Shown: positions 44,101 to 53,550 of the stretch, piece after piece
Position numbering within the stretch: position 1 is the stretch's first letter
Layout of the letters: every line of letters starts with the position of its first letter
Assembly: GCA_002104905.1 (NCBI GenBank)
Contig: MCFE01000116.1
Location: 100,132 to 164,131 of the forward strand
Direction of reading: 5' to 3'
DNA length: 64,000 nt
DNA from: Basidiobolus meristosporus CBS 931.73
Taxonomy: Eukaryota; Basidiobolomycota; Basidiobolomycetes; Basidiobolales; Basidiobolaceae
The notes under the pieces: model-generated
What the model was told of the DNA's origin: nothing
Seen by the model: the letters and a program-made list of their open reading frames with translations, nothing else
Database searches by the model: none
Program-made: the position numbers and the translations under genes

Positions 44101-47087
44101 CTCAGCCCACATCAGAGTCTACTTCAGCGACAACGCCTGTAACTGGGTCTACTGAGAGCCCCAGCACAACAGAGTCGACTACCCAAATTCAGCCCACATC
44201 GGAGTCTACTGCAGTAAGCAGTTCCACCTCACCAACGGAAACCTCGAGTATAACCACATCAACACCAACATCCAGTTCTACACTATCGACTACTCCGTCG
44301 TCAACTGAATCCTCAGCAACTACAACTGCGACGTCGGAGACGACTGCACTCTCATCAACACCAAGCTCCACCACAACACAGCCAACAACTCAGCCCACAT
44401 CAGAGTCTAGTTCAGCAACAACGCCTGTAACTGGGTCTACTGAGAGCCCCAACACAACACAGCCGACTACCCAAATTCAGCCCACATCGGAGTCTACTGC
44501 AGTAAGCAGTTCCGCCTTACCGACGGAAACCTCGAGTACAACCACATCATCACTAACGTCCAGTACGACGCAGTCGACTACTCCGTCGTCAACTGAACCC
44601 ACGCTTACGTCCAGTACAACGCAGTCGACTACTCCATCGTCAACTCAACCCACAGAAACTACAAATGCAACGTCAGTAACAACTACACCCTCATCAACAA
44701 TAAGCTCCACCACAACACAGCCAACAACTCAGCCCACATCAGAGTCTAGTTCAGCAGCAACGCCTGTAACTGGGTCTAATGAGAGTCCCAACACAACCCA
44801 GTCTACTACCCAACCCTCTACGGAATCCACAACCCCAGGTACATCCACATCAGAACAAACAGCTTCGTCTGCTTTACCATCGGAAACTTCGAGTACAGCC
44901 ACATCATCACCAACACCCAGTACTACACTGTCGACTACTCCGTCGTCAACTGAACCTACCGAAACTACAACTGCGACGTCGGAAATGACTACGCCCTCAT
45001 CAACGCCGAACTCCACCACAACACAGCCAACAACTCAGCCCACATCAGAGTCTAGTTCAGCAACAACGCCTGTAACTGGGTCTACTGAGAGCCTCAACAC
45101 AACACAGTCGACAACCCAAACTCAGCCTACATCGGAGTCTACCGCAGTAAGCAGTTCCGCCTCACCGACGGAAACCTCGAGTACAACCACATCATCACCA
45201 ACGTCCAGTACAACGCAGTCGACTACTCCATCGTCAACTCAACCCACAGAAACTACAAATGCAACGTCAGTAACAACTACACCCTCATCAACAATAAGCT
45301 CCGCCACAACACAACCAACAACTCAGCCCATATCAGAGTCTACTTCAGCGACAACTCCTGTAACTGGGTCTACTGAGAGCCCCAGCACAACACAGCCGAC
45401 TACCCAAATTCAGCCCACATCGGAGTCTACTGTAGTAAGCAGTTCCACCTCACCAACAGAAACCTCGAGTATAACCACATCAACACCAACATCCAGTTCT
45501 ACACTATCGACTACTCCGTCGTCAACTGAATCCTCAGCAACTACAACTGCGACGTCGGAGACGACTGCACTCTCATCAACACCAAGCTCCACCACAACAC
45601 AGCCAACAACTCAGCCCACATCAGAGTCTAGTTCAGCAACAACGCCTGTAACTGGGTCTACTGAGAGCCCCAACACAACACAGCCGACTACCCAAATTCA
45701 GCCCACATCGGAGTCTACTGCAGTAAGCAGTTCCGCCTTACCGACGGAAACCTCGAGTACAACCACATCATCACTAACGTCCAGTACGACGCAGTCGACT
45801 ACTCCGTCGTCAACTGAACCCACGGAAACTACAACTGCGACGTCGGAGACATCTACACCCTCATCAGCACCAACCTCCACCACCACACAACCAACATCTC
45901 AGTCCGCAGTAAGCAACTCCACTTCAGTGTTAACACCAACATCCAGTACGACGCAATCGACTACTCCGTCGTCAACTGAACCCACAGCAACTACAACTGC
46001 GACGTCGGAGACGGTTTCGCCCTCATCAACACCGAACTCCACCACAACACAGCCAACAACTCAGCCCACATCAGAGTCTACTCCCGCGACAACTCCTGTA
46101 TCTGGATCCGCTGAGAGCCCAAGTTCATCACAACTGACTGCTCAATCCTCAACGGAATCTACAACCACAGGTACATCCACATCAGAGCAATCAAGTACTA
46201 CACAATCGACTACTCCACCATCAACCCAACTTACAGCGACTACCAACACAACCCAGTTGACTACCCAAACTCAACCCACAGCAACTACAACTGTGATATC
46301 GGAGACAACTACACCCTCATCAACAATAATCTCAACCACAACACAACCAACAAATCAGCCCACATCAGAGTCTACTTCAGCAACAATACCTGTAACTGGA
46401 TCAGCTGAGAGCCCCAACACAACACAGCCTAATACCCAATCCACAACAGAATCCACAACTACAGGTACAACCAAATCTGAACAAACAACTTCGTCTGTTT
46501 CACCAGCGGAAACCTCGAGCACAGCTACATCAACACCAACATCTAGGACTACACAGTTGGCTAGTTCGCCATCAACTCAAGTTACGGAAACTACTGCTCC
46601 TACTTCGAAGTCTAGTGTTTCCTCATCAGCATCAAAATCCACAACACAATCAACATCCCAGCTCACGACCGAGTCAACTAAAGCAAGTAACTCCACTTCA
46701 GCGACAGCACCTGTATCCGAATCAACTGAGAGTTCTGTCACCTCACAATCCGGTGTTCAATCTTCAGAAGAATCTTCAACAATGCGTACATCAGAATCAA
46801 CAATTTCGTCCGTTTCATCATCGGAAGCCTCAAGTGTAACAACATCAACACCAACCTCCGGTACGATCCAATCAACATCTCAACCCTCATCGGAGTCCAC
46901 TACAATTAGCAGCTCCGCTTCGGTGACAGCACCGGCAACCGAGCCCAGTGAGAGCCAGAAGACAACACAGTCGACCACTCAGCCAACAACTGAGAACCTC
47001 AGCTCTGCAGGTACATCAAGGACGAAAACACTTACTATGTGTTCACGTAAAACTATTACCAAATGCGCCATTTGCACCGACTCTTAA
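41145..47087 (+). CDS. Giant Ser/Thr-rich mucin-like surface protein with three Cys modules
   Basis: 1980 residues in one exon from ATG 41145. Signal peptide about 1-18. Three Cys-rich modules follow at roughly residues 45-90, 135-180 and 215-260, each opening GG(S/P)C and containing F-L-x-C and G-x-W patterns like CBM19-type chitin-binding modules. Then ~1700 residues of Thr/Ser/Pro repeats, predicted heavily O-glycosylated, built on a ~96-residue (288-290 base) higher-order unit marked by 'QPTTQPTSES', 'TTPVTGSTESP' and 'PTSESTAVSSS'. The C-terminus is short (KTLTMCSRKTITKCAICTDS) with three Cys and no clear GPI signal. Likely an extracellular coat or adhesive protein. Confidence 0.85.
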   Translation: MASIQLILTLFLGIAAAQEVRTNHQNDLETGFTEILIQENTPGGSCSSGNEICYDGTAFLLCEFGTWSSDVCSQGYSCTNLDIPGRIKCTSQTTFVSDITITSSGIVYTTVTFPTVTYSGPVDPPATEASSYYTPGGPCNNYDIVCYPENTFLYCTSGTWEQLQCPFPGQVCSYNSFFSFQGTCTYSVGYSATVVTYPFGPNPPGSEVTSLVSLGGPCNPNDQICYGTEGSFLVCGTQGWAPATCGSDVSCGYYFGLTNLVSCEYNTVVTSSVESFESSGYTPSIPNEESSTTQPTPQASETATNTPTPTARTTPSTSISSTQLPTTSPSTSGATPESSSITQSSTESTTTNTAATSSNATTSTPNSTTTQQTSQSASGSTVVSSSASPTETSSTTISTPTSSTTLSTTQSTETTTATSPNTTQSTTQAQPTSESTAASSSASLTVTSSTTTSTPTFSTTLSTTPSSTQPTATTTAPAETTTPSTPNSTTAQPTTQPTSESTSATTPVTGSTESPNTTQSTTQTQPTSESTAVSSSTSPTETSSITTSTPTSSSTLSTTPSPTEPTETTTATSETSTPSSAPTSTTTQPTTQPTSESTTATTPVTGSTESPNTTQSTTQIQPTSESTAVSSSASPTETSSITTSSPTSSTTQSTTPSSTEPTETTTATSETSTPSSAPTSTTTQPTTQPTSESTSATTPVTGSTESPNTTQSTTQSSTESTTPGTSTSEQTASSALPSETSSTATSTPTPSTTQSTTPSSTEPTTTTTATSEMTTPSSTPNSTTTQPTTQPTSESTSATTPITRSTESLNTTQSTTQSSTESTTPGTSTSEQTASSALPSETSSTATSTPTPSTTQSTTPSSTEPTATTTATSETTTPSTPNSNTTQPTTQPTSESSSATTPVTGSTESLNTTQSTTQTQPTSESTAVSSSASPTETSSTTTSSPTSSTTQSTTPSSTQPTETTNATSVTTTPSSTISSATTQPTTQPTSESTSATTPVTGSTESPSTTESTTQIQPTSESTAVSSSTSPTETSSITTSTPTSSSTLSTTPSSTESSATTTATSETTALSSTPSSTTTQPTTQPTSESSSATTPVTGSTESPNTTQPTTQIQPTSESTAVSSSALPTETSSTTTSSLTSSTTQSTTPSSTEPTLTSSTTQSTTPSSTQPTETTNATSVTTTPSSTISSTTTQPTTQPTSESSSAATPVTGSNESPNTTQSTTQPSTESTTPGTSTSEQTASSALPSETSSTATSSPTPSTTLSTTPSSTEPTETTTATSEMTTPSSTPNSTTTQPTTQPTSESSSATTPVTGSTESLNTTQSTTQTQPTSESTAVSSSASPTETSSTTTSSPTSSTTQSTTPSSTQPTETTNATSVTTTPSSTISSATTQPTTQPISESTSATTPVTGSTESPSTTQPTTQIQPTSESTVVSSSTSPTETSSITTSTPTSSSTLSTTPSSTESSATTTATSETTALSSTPSSTTTQPTTQPTSESSSATTPVTGSTESPNTTQPTTQIQPTSESTAVSSSALPTETSSTTTSSLTSSTTQSTTPSSTEPTETTTATSETSTPSSAPTSTTTQPTSQSAVSNSTSVLTPTSSTTQSTTPSSTEPTATTTATSETVSPSSTPNSTTTQPTTQPTSESTPATTPVSGSAESPSSSQLTAQSSTESTTTGTSTSEQSSTTQSTTPPSTQLTATTNTTQLTTQTQPTATTTVISETTTPSSTIISTTTQPTNQPTSESTSATIPVTGSAESPNTTQPNTQSTTESTTTGTTKSEQTTSSVSPAETSSTATSTPTSRTTQLASSPSTQVTETTAPTSKSSVSSSASKSTTQSTSQLTTESTKASNSTSATAPVSESTESSVTSQSGVQSSEESSTMRTSESTISSVSSSEASSVTTSTPTSGTIQSTSQPSSESTTISSSASVTAPATEPSESQKTTQSTTQPTTENLSSAGTSRTKTLTMCSRKTITKCAICTDS
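42600..46080 (+). repeat. Coding tandem repeats (~288 bases) in the mucin domain
   Basis: The landmark cagcccacatcggagtctac recurs at about 42717, 43005, 44190, 44479, 45411 and 45700, giving 288-289 base steps with some units longer or shortened. A segment from ~43850 to ~44150 recurs almost unchanged at ~45060-45360, indicating a larger block duplication. Expect length variation between strains. Confidence 0.8.
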
Positions 47088-49003
47088 TCCTTGTAAAGTC
47101 CCAATTTTTTGTCGATTTGCCTGTAGGATATCAAAGAATGGCGATAACGACCCATATACTGAGCAGTCCAGCCTGGTAGCAGTATTTTTAATCTACTCTG
47201 TACCAATAGTTTGTGTAAAAACAGGAAATTGGGGTTTGTTCATCAATGTTCAGTAAATCAACAAACCTCCGTAATAGATATTCACTTAAAATACTCCCCA
47301 AAATATACACCAGGCTTTGAGTTCCATTTTTTATATACTCCAGGTAGATCTGGCAATTCGGCCAGTATGTAGTAAAGCTTACATGCAGTGATCTGAGTGA
47401 CCAAGGTATTATAAATATTTCGGTGTAAATACACAGTTTACAAGTTTATGTTAGGACTCGGTCTGGATTTGACATCAAGGAAGGAGTACGAACAAATTGT
47501 TAGCTTTGTCACACAGTTGAAAAGTACTCCTCAGCAACATGAGAAGGTTTTCCTGCCCTTGACAACTCTGATATCGGTTCTGTGACTGGATCTGTGCTTA
47601 GTGAGTTAGTGAGACTCAAGAGACCATCCAACCAGATAATCAAGAAATGGTTGTGATCAACTTGTCATTAGAAATCAGAGGTCAGGAAATAGATAAGCGG
47701 TATTAATTAGAGGTAGAAGCCATAGGCCACATTTACAGCATGAATGTAAGGTAGTGACGGTAGGAATGTCTGCGTGGTTTTCGCAGAATGATTTATTGAG
47801 TGTAGAGTTGTGCTTTCACTAGGGTTAGGCTTAATACTGTGCGTAGCATTTGAGGTCTTTTGGACAACTTCAAAAAATATACCATTATGTGAAACTGGTA
47901 TTTTGGTGAAAAATATTCCATGTAAACCCCGATAGAAGAGTTGAGGAGGAAATAATAAAGCTCGTAGACCAAGTTAAAGTAAATATTCAGGTATAAATAC
48001 TAAAGTTACAGCAGGCCTGACGTCCAAAATATTTGGCCATATTTACCTTTCACATATTCATGATAAACGAATGATCGGAGCATTACTGATAAGTTGCTAG
48101 GATCTACAAAGGTGTACACAGATTTGGGCTCCAAAGAGCTAGCATGTATATTGTGATATCAATCATGTCATACTCATGTTGATGGGTAGCCCCGTTTATC
48201 CAAAACAATGGTCGAGCTAGTCGAAAAATTGCAAGTATAGGGTTGGATACAGTACAAGTAATCAGCACCATTGCCGAAAAATCATAGGCTTGATAAATAT
48301 TGTGACCGCATAGACTTTTCTTGCCGTCTCGGCTGGAATGGCGATGGGCAGATGTGTTGGCTGGACTTGAGCTATATCTAGGGAAGAACAGCTACCGCTG
48401 CCAGGTTAAATGTAACAACCTCGGCCCGAAGTTCGACCAACTTACTGATCATCAGACTGATACCCCATGCTCAGCTGTGGCTAATGTGAAAGTGGGGATG
48501 ATCATCCTTCTTAGCAATGTAATAAGACGATGACTAGAAATAAAGTACTTGTACAGCCTGCTTGGTAAACCAAATCCTGTTTCGTGAATGTAGTTTGCTT
48601 TGTGTTACCAACCATAGGTTTCTATTCAACCTTTCCGGAGCTCAAATATTGCTCTATACTGCGACCCTTGGTATTGTTCAGATCTACAGGGTATTGCACT
48701 TCAATCAACTATTCACGAAGCAAAAAGTACCCATATGATCTGACAATGACACATCTCACAAAACCACAATCTGACTGAATCATTACTAGGAATTGGTTAA
48801 TAAGGCTTCTCAGTGGTACTAAGCTCTTTATAAGGTGCTCACAACAGAGTATACAACAAGGAGCTCTTCCCTTTAAGGTATGGACAGAGTATTACACTGA
48901 GGATATTGCCAACCAGCTGAAAAGTATACAACACAACGTTGGTGGCCCCAAGCCTAACCCTACTTAAGCAGACCAAGTTATAGCAAGAACTTCATCAGCA
49001 ACA
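47088..49003. other. Gene-poor subtelomeric DNA
   Basis: 1.9 kb without a supported gene. It contains an eroded LTR (listed separately) and, near 47404-47460, a second short LTR-like end (aaatatttcggtgtaaatac followed by acaagttta). Confidence 0.5.
47770..48015 (-). mobile_element. Degenerate Copia-type solo LTR
   Basis: Shares order and many bases with the LTR at 57683-58031: ggttttcNcNNaNtgatttattga, then tggacaacttNaaaaa, then gtgaaaNatattccaNgtaaa, then taaatattcaggtNNaa. It is strongly diverged, so an old insertion. Confidence 0.6.
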
Positions 49004-49135
49004 ATGCATTCCTCTAAGTGTTTGATACTCTTTGTCACCTTGCTGCTTATTGTTACGAGGGAGACCCCTGCAAAGCCACCAATCTTTAGTGTAGCTATTT
49101 CCGCACTACAGACTGTTGCTAACAATGTATGGTAA
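49004..49135 (+). CDS. Possible small secreted peptide
   Basis: 43-residue frame MHSSKCLILFVTLLLIV... with a clear hydrophobic signal-peptide-like start and short polar remainder ending NNVW. It runs directly into the UNC93-like pseudogene. No known family; short enough to be chance. Confidence 0.3.
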   Translation: MHSSKCLILFVTLLLIVTRETPAKPPIFSVAISALQTVANNVW

Positions 49136-50064
49136 GTGTCTTATCCGTCCGATGATCGGAAGGGCAGGTGCGTCGCCTACTTTTGGATCATCTTCAACCT
49201 CGGTGGTGTCATGGGGACATTCATTCCATTCGAACTAAACTTTTATTCGAATGAAGGAGCGGCGAACAATGCGACATATATTGCCTTCTTAGCAATCATG
49301 TGTTGTGGGGCGCTGTTCGGACTATTTTCGCTCCCTCCCGAGAAGGTTGTGCATGATGATGGGTCTCGTGTGATGGTGGAGAAGTTCGAGAACGTCTCTT
49401 AAAGTTATTCTGTGACAGAAAGATGCTCTTATTGACGCCCATATCCATTGCCTCCAACTGGTTCTATTCCTACCAGTTTGGTAATATCAACGGGGTACTG
49501 TTCAACCTTCGGACGCGCTCCTTCAACAATGCTTTCTACTAGGCATTCCAAATGCTTGGTGCTTTCCTCCTCGGCTCGTTCCTGAACTGTAAGAGATTTG
49601 GCCACCGTACTAAGGCCATGTACGGCTTATATGGAGTATTTGCCGTCATCGTGATTGTTTGGGGTGGTGGTCTAGCGATGCCAATCCAGTACACCCGCAA
49701 ACCTGTTGCCCAAAATCCCCCAGATGTCGATTTCATCCGTAACCCTGGAGCATTCTGGCCCAAATGGGTGCTATACTCCCTCTACGGACTATTGGATGCT
49801 GCCACACAGTCTTATGCCTACTGGATCATGGGAACCTTGACCAATGACTCCATAATCCTTGCTCGCTACAAAGGAATGCAATCCGCTGGTGGGGCCATTG
49901 CTTGGAGAATTGACGCGGCCAAGACCCCATACATGACCGAATTCATCATCTGCCGGGCACTTTTGGCAGTGTGCTTCCCGCTTACCTGGCTGGTGTTTAC
50001 CTGGCTAGTGGCTAGAGAAGTAACCGAAACTTCCAGTTCGGATGAAGAGAAGCAAGAAATGTAA
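49136..50064 (+). pseudogene. UNC93-like membrane transporter, 5'-truncated and frameshifted
   Basis: Two open pieces in different frames: 49136-49402 ('DDRKGRCVAYFWIIFNLGGVMG') and 49552-50064 ('WVLYSLYGLLDAATQSYAYW', 'ALLAVCFPLTWLVFTWLVA'), with in-between sequence readable as 'SIASNWFYSYQFGNINGVLFN'. The frame shifts after ENVS (~49393), and a TAG replaces an expected Trp at about 49541 ('NNAFY*AFQM'). The N-terminal half of the 12-helix protein is missing. The family (UNC93/MFS-like) is common in fungi. Longest motif quoted is shortened from a longer match. Confidence 0.85.
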
Positions 50065-51228
50065 AGATATCGATGAGAGGCCTGCACCATATATAAATAC
50101 CCGTAGACAGAGTGGTTTACTGGCCACTCAGATATATGCTTTATAGAATACATTGTACTGTTCAAACCATATACAAATACCGCAGATAGAGAGGTTCACT
50201 GACAAGGTGAACATCCAGGTGAATACATACTTAAATCAATAAACTCTACTGTTGCAAACATGTTTCACGGCAATGGACAATGCATATGTACCAAGGCAGC
50301 TGTCAGTAATAACCCTGATTTACCTTGTTACCTCTTAGCGTTAGGATGCTGTTATACATGTTGTAGCTTTAGTGACAGCTTCAATAATTAGGAAAGAGTT
50401 ATCCGTGCTTCCCCTCTTGCTGGGAGTAATAAACTTGGTCTTTTAATTGTAGATGAAAGGATTCTGAAGTAAACATTAGTCCACAGGTCCTGCGTTTGAA
50501 TAATAATCTTAAATGGACACCATTAGAATAGAGAACATATCACTAGTAGCATACTGAGATGTTTAGTGTAGGGTATATTGCCATATCCCAGGTGAGATCA
50601 AGTGACTATGACTCCAATTATCTGATTAGCCAAGTACACTGGTGCTGTGGTCACGTGAGCATCTATATTCTCCAACATACATACCGTAGACTCCTGTTTA
50701 TCAGTTTTCGGGAGTCAGCATCATATAGTGAAAGTGCATGCACTTTTGCCTGCAACTAGATCTTTCCGAATTATCTAATATTGGTTCAGAATTCTACAAA
50801 TATTTCGGCTCGAATAATCACTGAGGAATGTTCCATGCGCCAATAGCATGCTAACTAACAAACGATCGATATGGTGGCTGCTAAAGCTAAATTGGATATC
50901 GATCTCTGGATAAGTAGTAGATGAACCGATTTGGTAGCCAACAATCTTAAATGAGAGGGTTTTCCTCCAAAATTGGAGAAATAATCATTCGTAAGCTGAA
51001 TACAGTTTCGAAGCAATCTTCTTTTAGAAATTACCGCTGGAAAACGAACGGGTTGATCAGGAAGGATGACTTCAGACGTCAAGATATAGTAATCAAGCAG
51101 TATGATTTAAGAAATTTGATTGAGATTGGTTATTAGCTTACTAAATGTGGAAAAGTGCTCATTCATTGTTGAGCTATATAAATCAGACGTCCCTCGGGTT
51201 TGTGCCAAACCATATTCAATATCTTACA
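50065..51228. other. Intergenic
   Basis: 1.16 kb, AT-rich. A short repeated motif (catatataaatacccgtagacagag-like at ~50090 and catatacaaataccgcagatagag-like at ~50168, similarity only) suggests a decayed duplication. TATA box ctatataaat of the next gene at ~51174. No supported gene. Confidence 0.4.
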
Positions 51229-52233
51229 ATGGAATCTTCAAAACTCTGCCCTCCCAATGGCTTTGTTAGTCAAGGGGCCATCGAGCTTCGGCCTTGTGAA
51301 ACTAACCTCAACGTTGGCATCCCTCTATCCCCCGAAAACATTGCTTCGCTAGAACAACACATTACTCGTAGCCGTCAAGCTTCTCTCAACGCTATTCCTC
51401 ATAGGAAATCCCTTGCCGGCCTTGCAACACCCGAGTTTCATCCTGATGTTGTCGCTGATGAAGACCATTTGACAATGGCCCAAATGCTGGACTGGTCGGA
51501 ATTCCGCAACCCTAAGATTTGGCGTTCCGGTGTGCATGAGCTGTTCCTGATGGCATTGTATGTTTTGGTTTCCTGCGGTGTAACCGTCTGGGCCGTCCAG
51601 GTCGGAGGCCCTGTCGTATCCCTCAATGTTGGTTTAGGAGTCTTTGTAACCCTTACTCTTTTCATCATGGGCTCTGCCTCTGTCTCTGGTGCTCATTTCA
51701 ACCCCCTTATCACCTGGACGGCCGTATGGACTCGCCTCTGCTCTGTTCCTCGTGCGATCATCTATCTGTTTATGCACTGTGTCGGTGCTCTCCTTGGAGG
51801 TGCGCTTCTTCGTGCCGCCTGTGGTGAGGCAGTCACCAATGCCACCAAACTTGGTTCCTGGGGTTTCAAGCCGGATATCGTCACAGTCGGTCAAGCTTTC
51901 TGCCTGGAATTCTTCTTCAGTTGGTCATATGTATGGATCACCTGGGGCACTGCCATCGACCCAAAGCAGCAAAAGGTGTTCGGGCCCGTTGTCGGCCCAA
52001 TCTGTGTCGCATTGGCGCTTGGTTTGAATATTTACGTAAGTGGGGGTATTACCGAAGGATTTGGTGGTGTTGGGGCCAACCCAGCCAAATTTTTGGGTGT
52101 GGCAGTTGCCTCTGGAAACTACCAGGAGCACTGGATCCCCTGGATTGCTCCTCTCTGTGCTAGTATTGCCCAAGGTGCCATATATTGGGTTGCTCCTCCA
52201 CATCATGAAGCTGAAAAACCAAAGAAGGATTAA
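51229..52233 (+). CDS. Aquaporin-family (MIP) channel with atypical NPA region
   Basis: 334 residues from ATG 51229; an in-frame ATG at 51145 lies upstream of the TATA box. Long cytosolic N-terminus (~95 residues), then six hydrophobic segments. The first pore motif is SGAHFNPLITW (NPL, Asn158) and the second GGVGANPAKFLG (NPA, Asn284). The usual Arg after the second NPA is replaced by Lys, which should alter selectivity. Topology and motif spacing match MIP channels. Single exon. The C-terminus is short and basic. Confidence 0.85.
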   Translation: MESSKLCPPNGFVSQGAIELRPCETNLNVGIPLSPENIASLEQHITRSRQASLNAIPHRKSLAGLATPEFHPDVVADEDHLTMAQMLDWSEFRNPKIWRSGVHELFLMALYVLVSCGVTVWAVQVGGPVVSLNVGLGVFVTLTLFIMGSASVSGAHFNPLITWTAVWTRLCSVPRAIIYLFMHCVGALLGGALLRAACGEAVTNATKLGSWGFKPDIVTVGQAFCLEFFFSWSYVWITWGTAIDPKQQKVFGPVVGPICVALALGLNIYVSGGITEGFGGVGANPAKFLGVAVASGNYQEHWIPWIAPLCASIAQGAIYWVAPPHHEAEKPKKD

Positions 52234-52335
52234 GTCATTTAGAGCGTGTTTGCACACATATGTATATATCAGTAGACAGCGTTGTGTTCAGGCGTGTATA
52301 GTTTTTGATGTAGAAGCTGTCACTGGGAAGGAGAA

Positions 52336-52368
52336 CAACAACAACAACAACAATAATAATAATAATAC
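52336..52368 (+). repeat. Microsatellite (AAC)n(AAT)n
   Basis: Seven AAC-type triplets run directly into AAT triplets, about 100 bases after the aquaporin stop. Confidence 0.85.
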
Positions 52369-52811
52369 GCATAGCAGCAATAAAAGGTGATTATTCAATC
52401 CTTCAATCAGCCAGTGTGAACGATACAAAATGAAGGGAGAATAACAGATGCGCTAGTTGTTGTAAGGCTAATCATCCTAGAAGTTCACATCACTCAAATT
52501 CGGTGGTGATTATGGAACCTTATTGATTGATGGATACTGCACTTCCAAGATTCATTTTGCTGTGCTTGAGGGATTGATTTTAATGCTTAGGGATTAATTA
52601 AGATTATACTATGCCCTTCAATCCATTCTTAGTATGTAAAGGGGGCGGCAAACTATGGAGGCCGAGCTTATACAACAACGCCACCAACGCTACACACAAG
52701 TCCTTGGGATCGACGACATATGCAATGATATGCATTGTGACTTGCTATATATCTGTTAATGTTGAACTCGTAAGAGCTCATGGCTCATTTATCTGTTGCG
52801 ACATACTCCAG

Positions 52812-52822
52812 TAGGGTTAGGG
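52812..52822 (+). repeat. Interstitial telomere-type repeat
   Basis: TAGGGTTAGGG, about one and a half to two telomere hexamers, 11 kb from the chromosome end and in the same orientation. Confidence 0.5.
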
Positions 52823-53460
52823 TGCCACTACAATAAGGCCAATAGCAATACATGCCTTAAGACCAGGAAAACTGCTGTGCCTATCCAGCCCTTCTTAGCC
52901 AGTGCTTTTGTAGATCAAACATTACATTGTCAATGACCTTTTCATGGAGCTCTCATGTGTGACTTGGGGATGGGTAAAAGAGACTCCATCAGTCCCACTA
53001 CTGAGTCAAATGCATTTGCTGATACGTACATTTGACGATTCAATGCATACAATCGAAGATTCAAGGGTGAAACCTCTGCTGATGTATGAACGACGATAAA
53101 TTCCATCTTGATTGAAGACTTGACTCACTGATTACTTTTTACCTTTTTATATATATGTGACTCACTGCGACTGCCTTACCTTGCTATATGCTCGCCTAGA
53201 GTAGTCTGTGTGTCAAAGTGATTTGGCTTTTAGCATGCTGATAGAGATGCGTATTCTGTATTTATCCATCTAGCTCCGTAGAGAACATGGTGGGAGAGTT
53301 ATATACCAATGAGAAGGCGCAAAAGTCGGCGATCTCTTTATTGTAAACGATGCTTTGATAAGAGCATTGCGCCAGTGGGAACCTATGTCATCACAGATGG
53401 TGTGTGCTTCTGACTATAACAATGCAACCAGAAATAGGTCAGTTGCTCAATAATGAGGGT

Positions 53461-53550
53461 AGACCCATTAATGCCAGTAAACCTCAACTTAGACCCATTA
53501 ATGCCAGTAAACCTCAACTTAGACCCATTAATGCCAGTAAACCTCAACTT
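53461..53550 (+). repeat. 30-base minisatellite, three perfect copies
   Basis: Three identical 30-mers at 53461-53490, 53491-53520 and 53521-53550, beginning agacccattaatgccag. Confidence 0.95.

Noticed and set aside
42716-45886. Repeated minus-strand frames (MVEVGADEG..., VDSDVG ends) in the mucin
   Set aside because: Antisense of Thr/Ser repeats; they recur only with the coding repeat.
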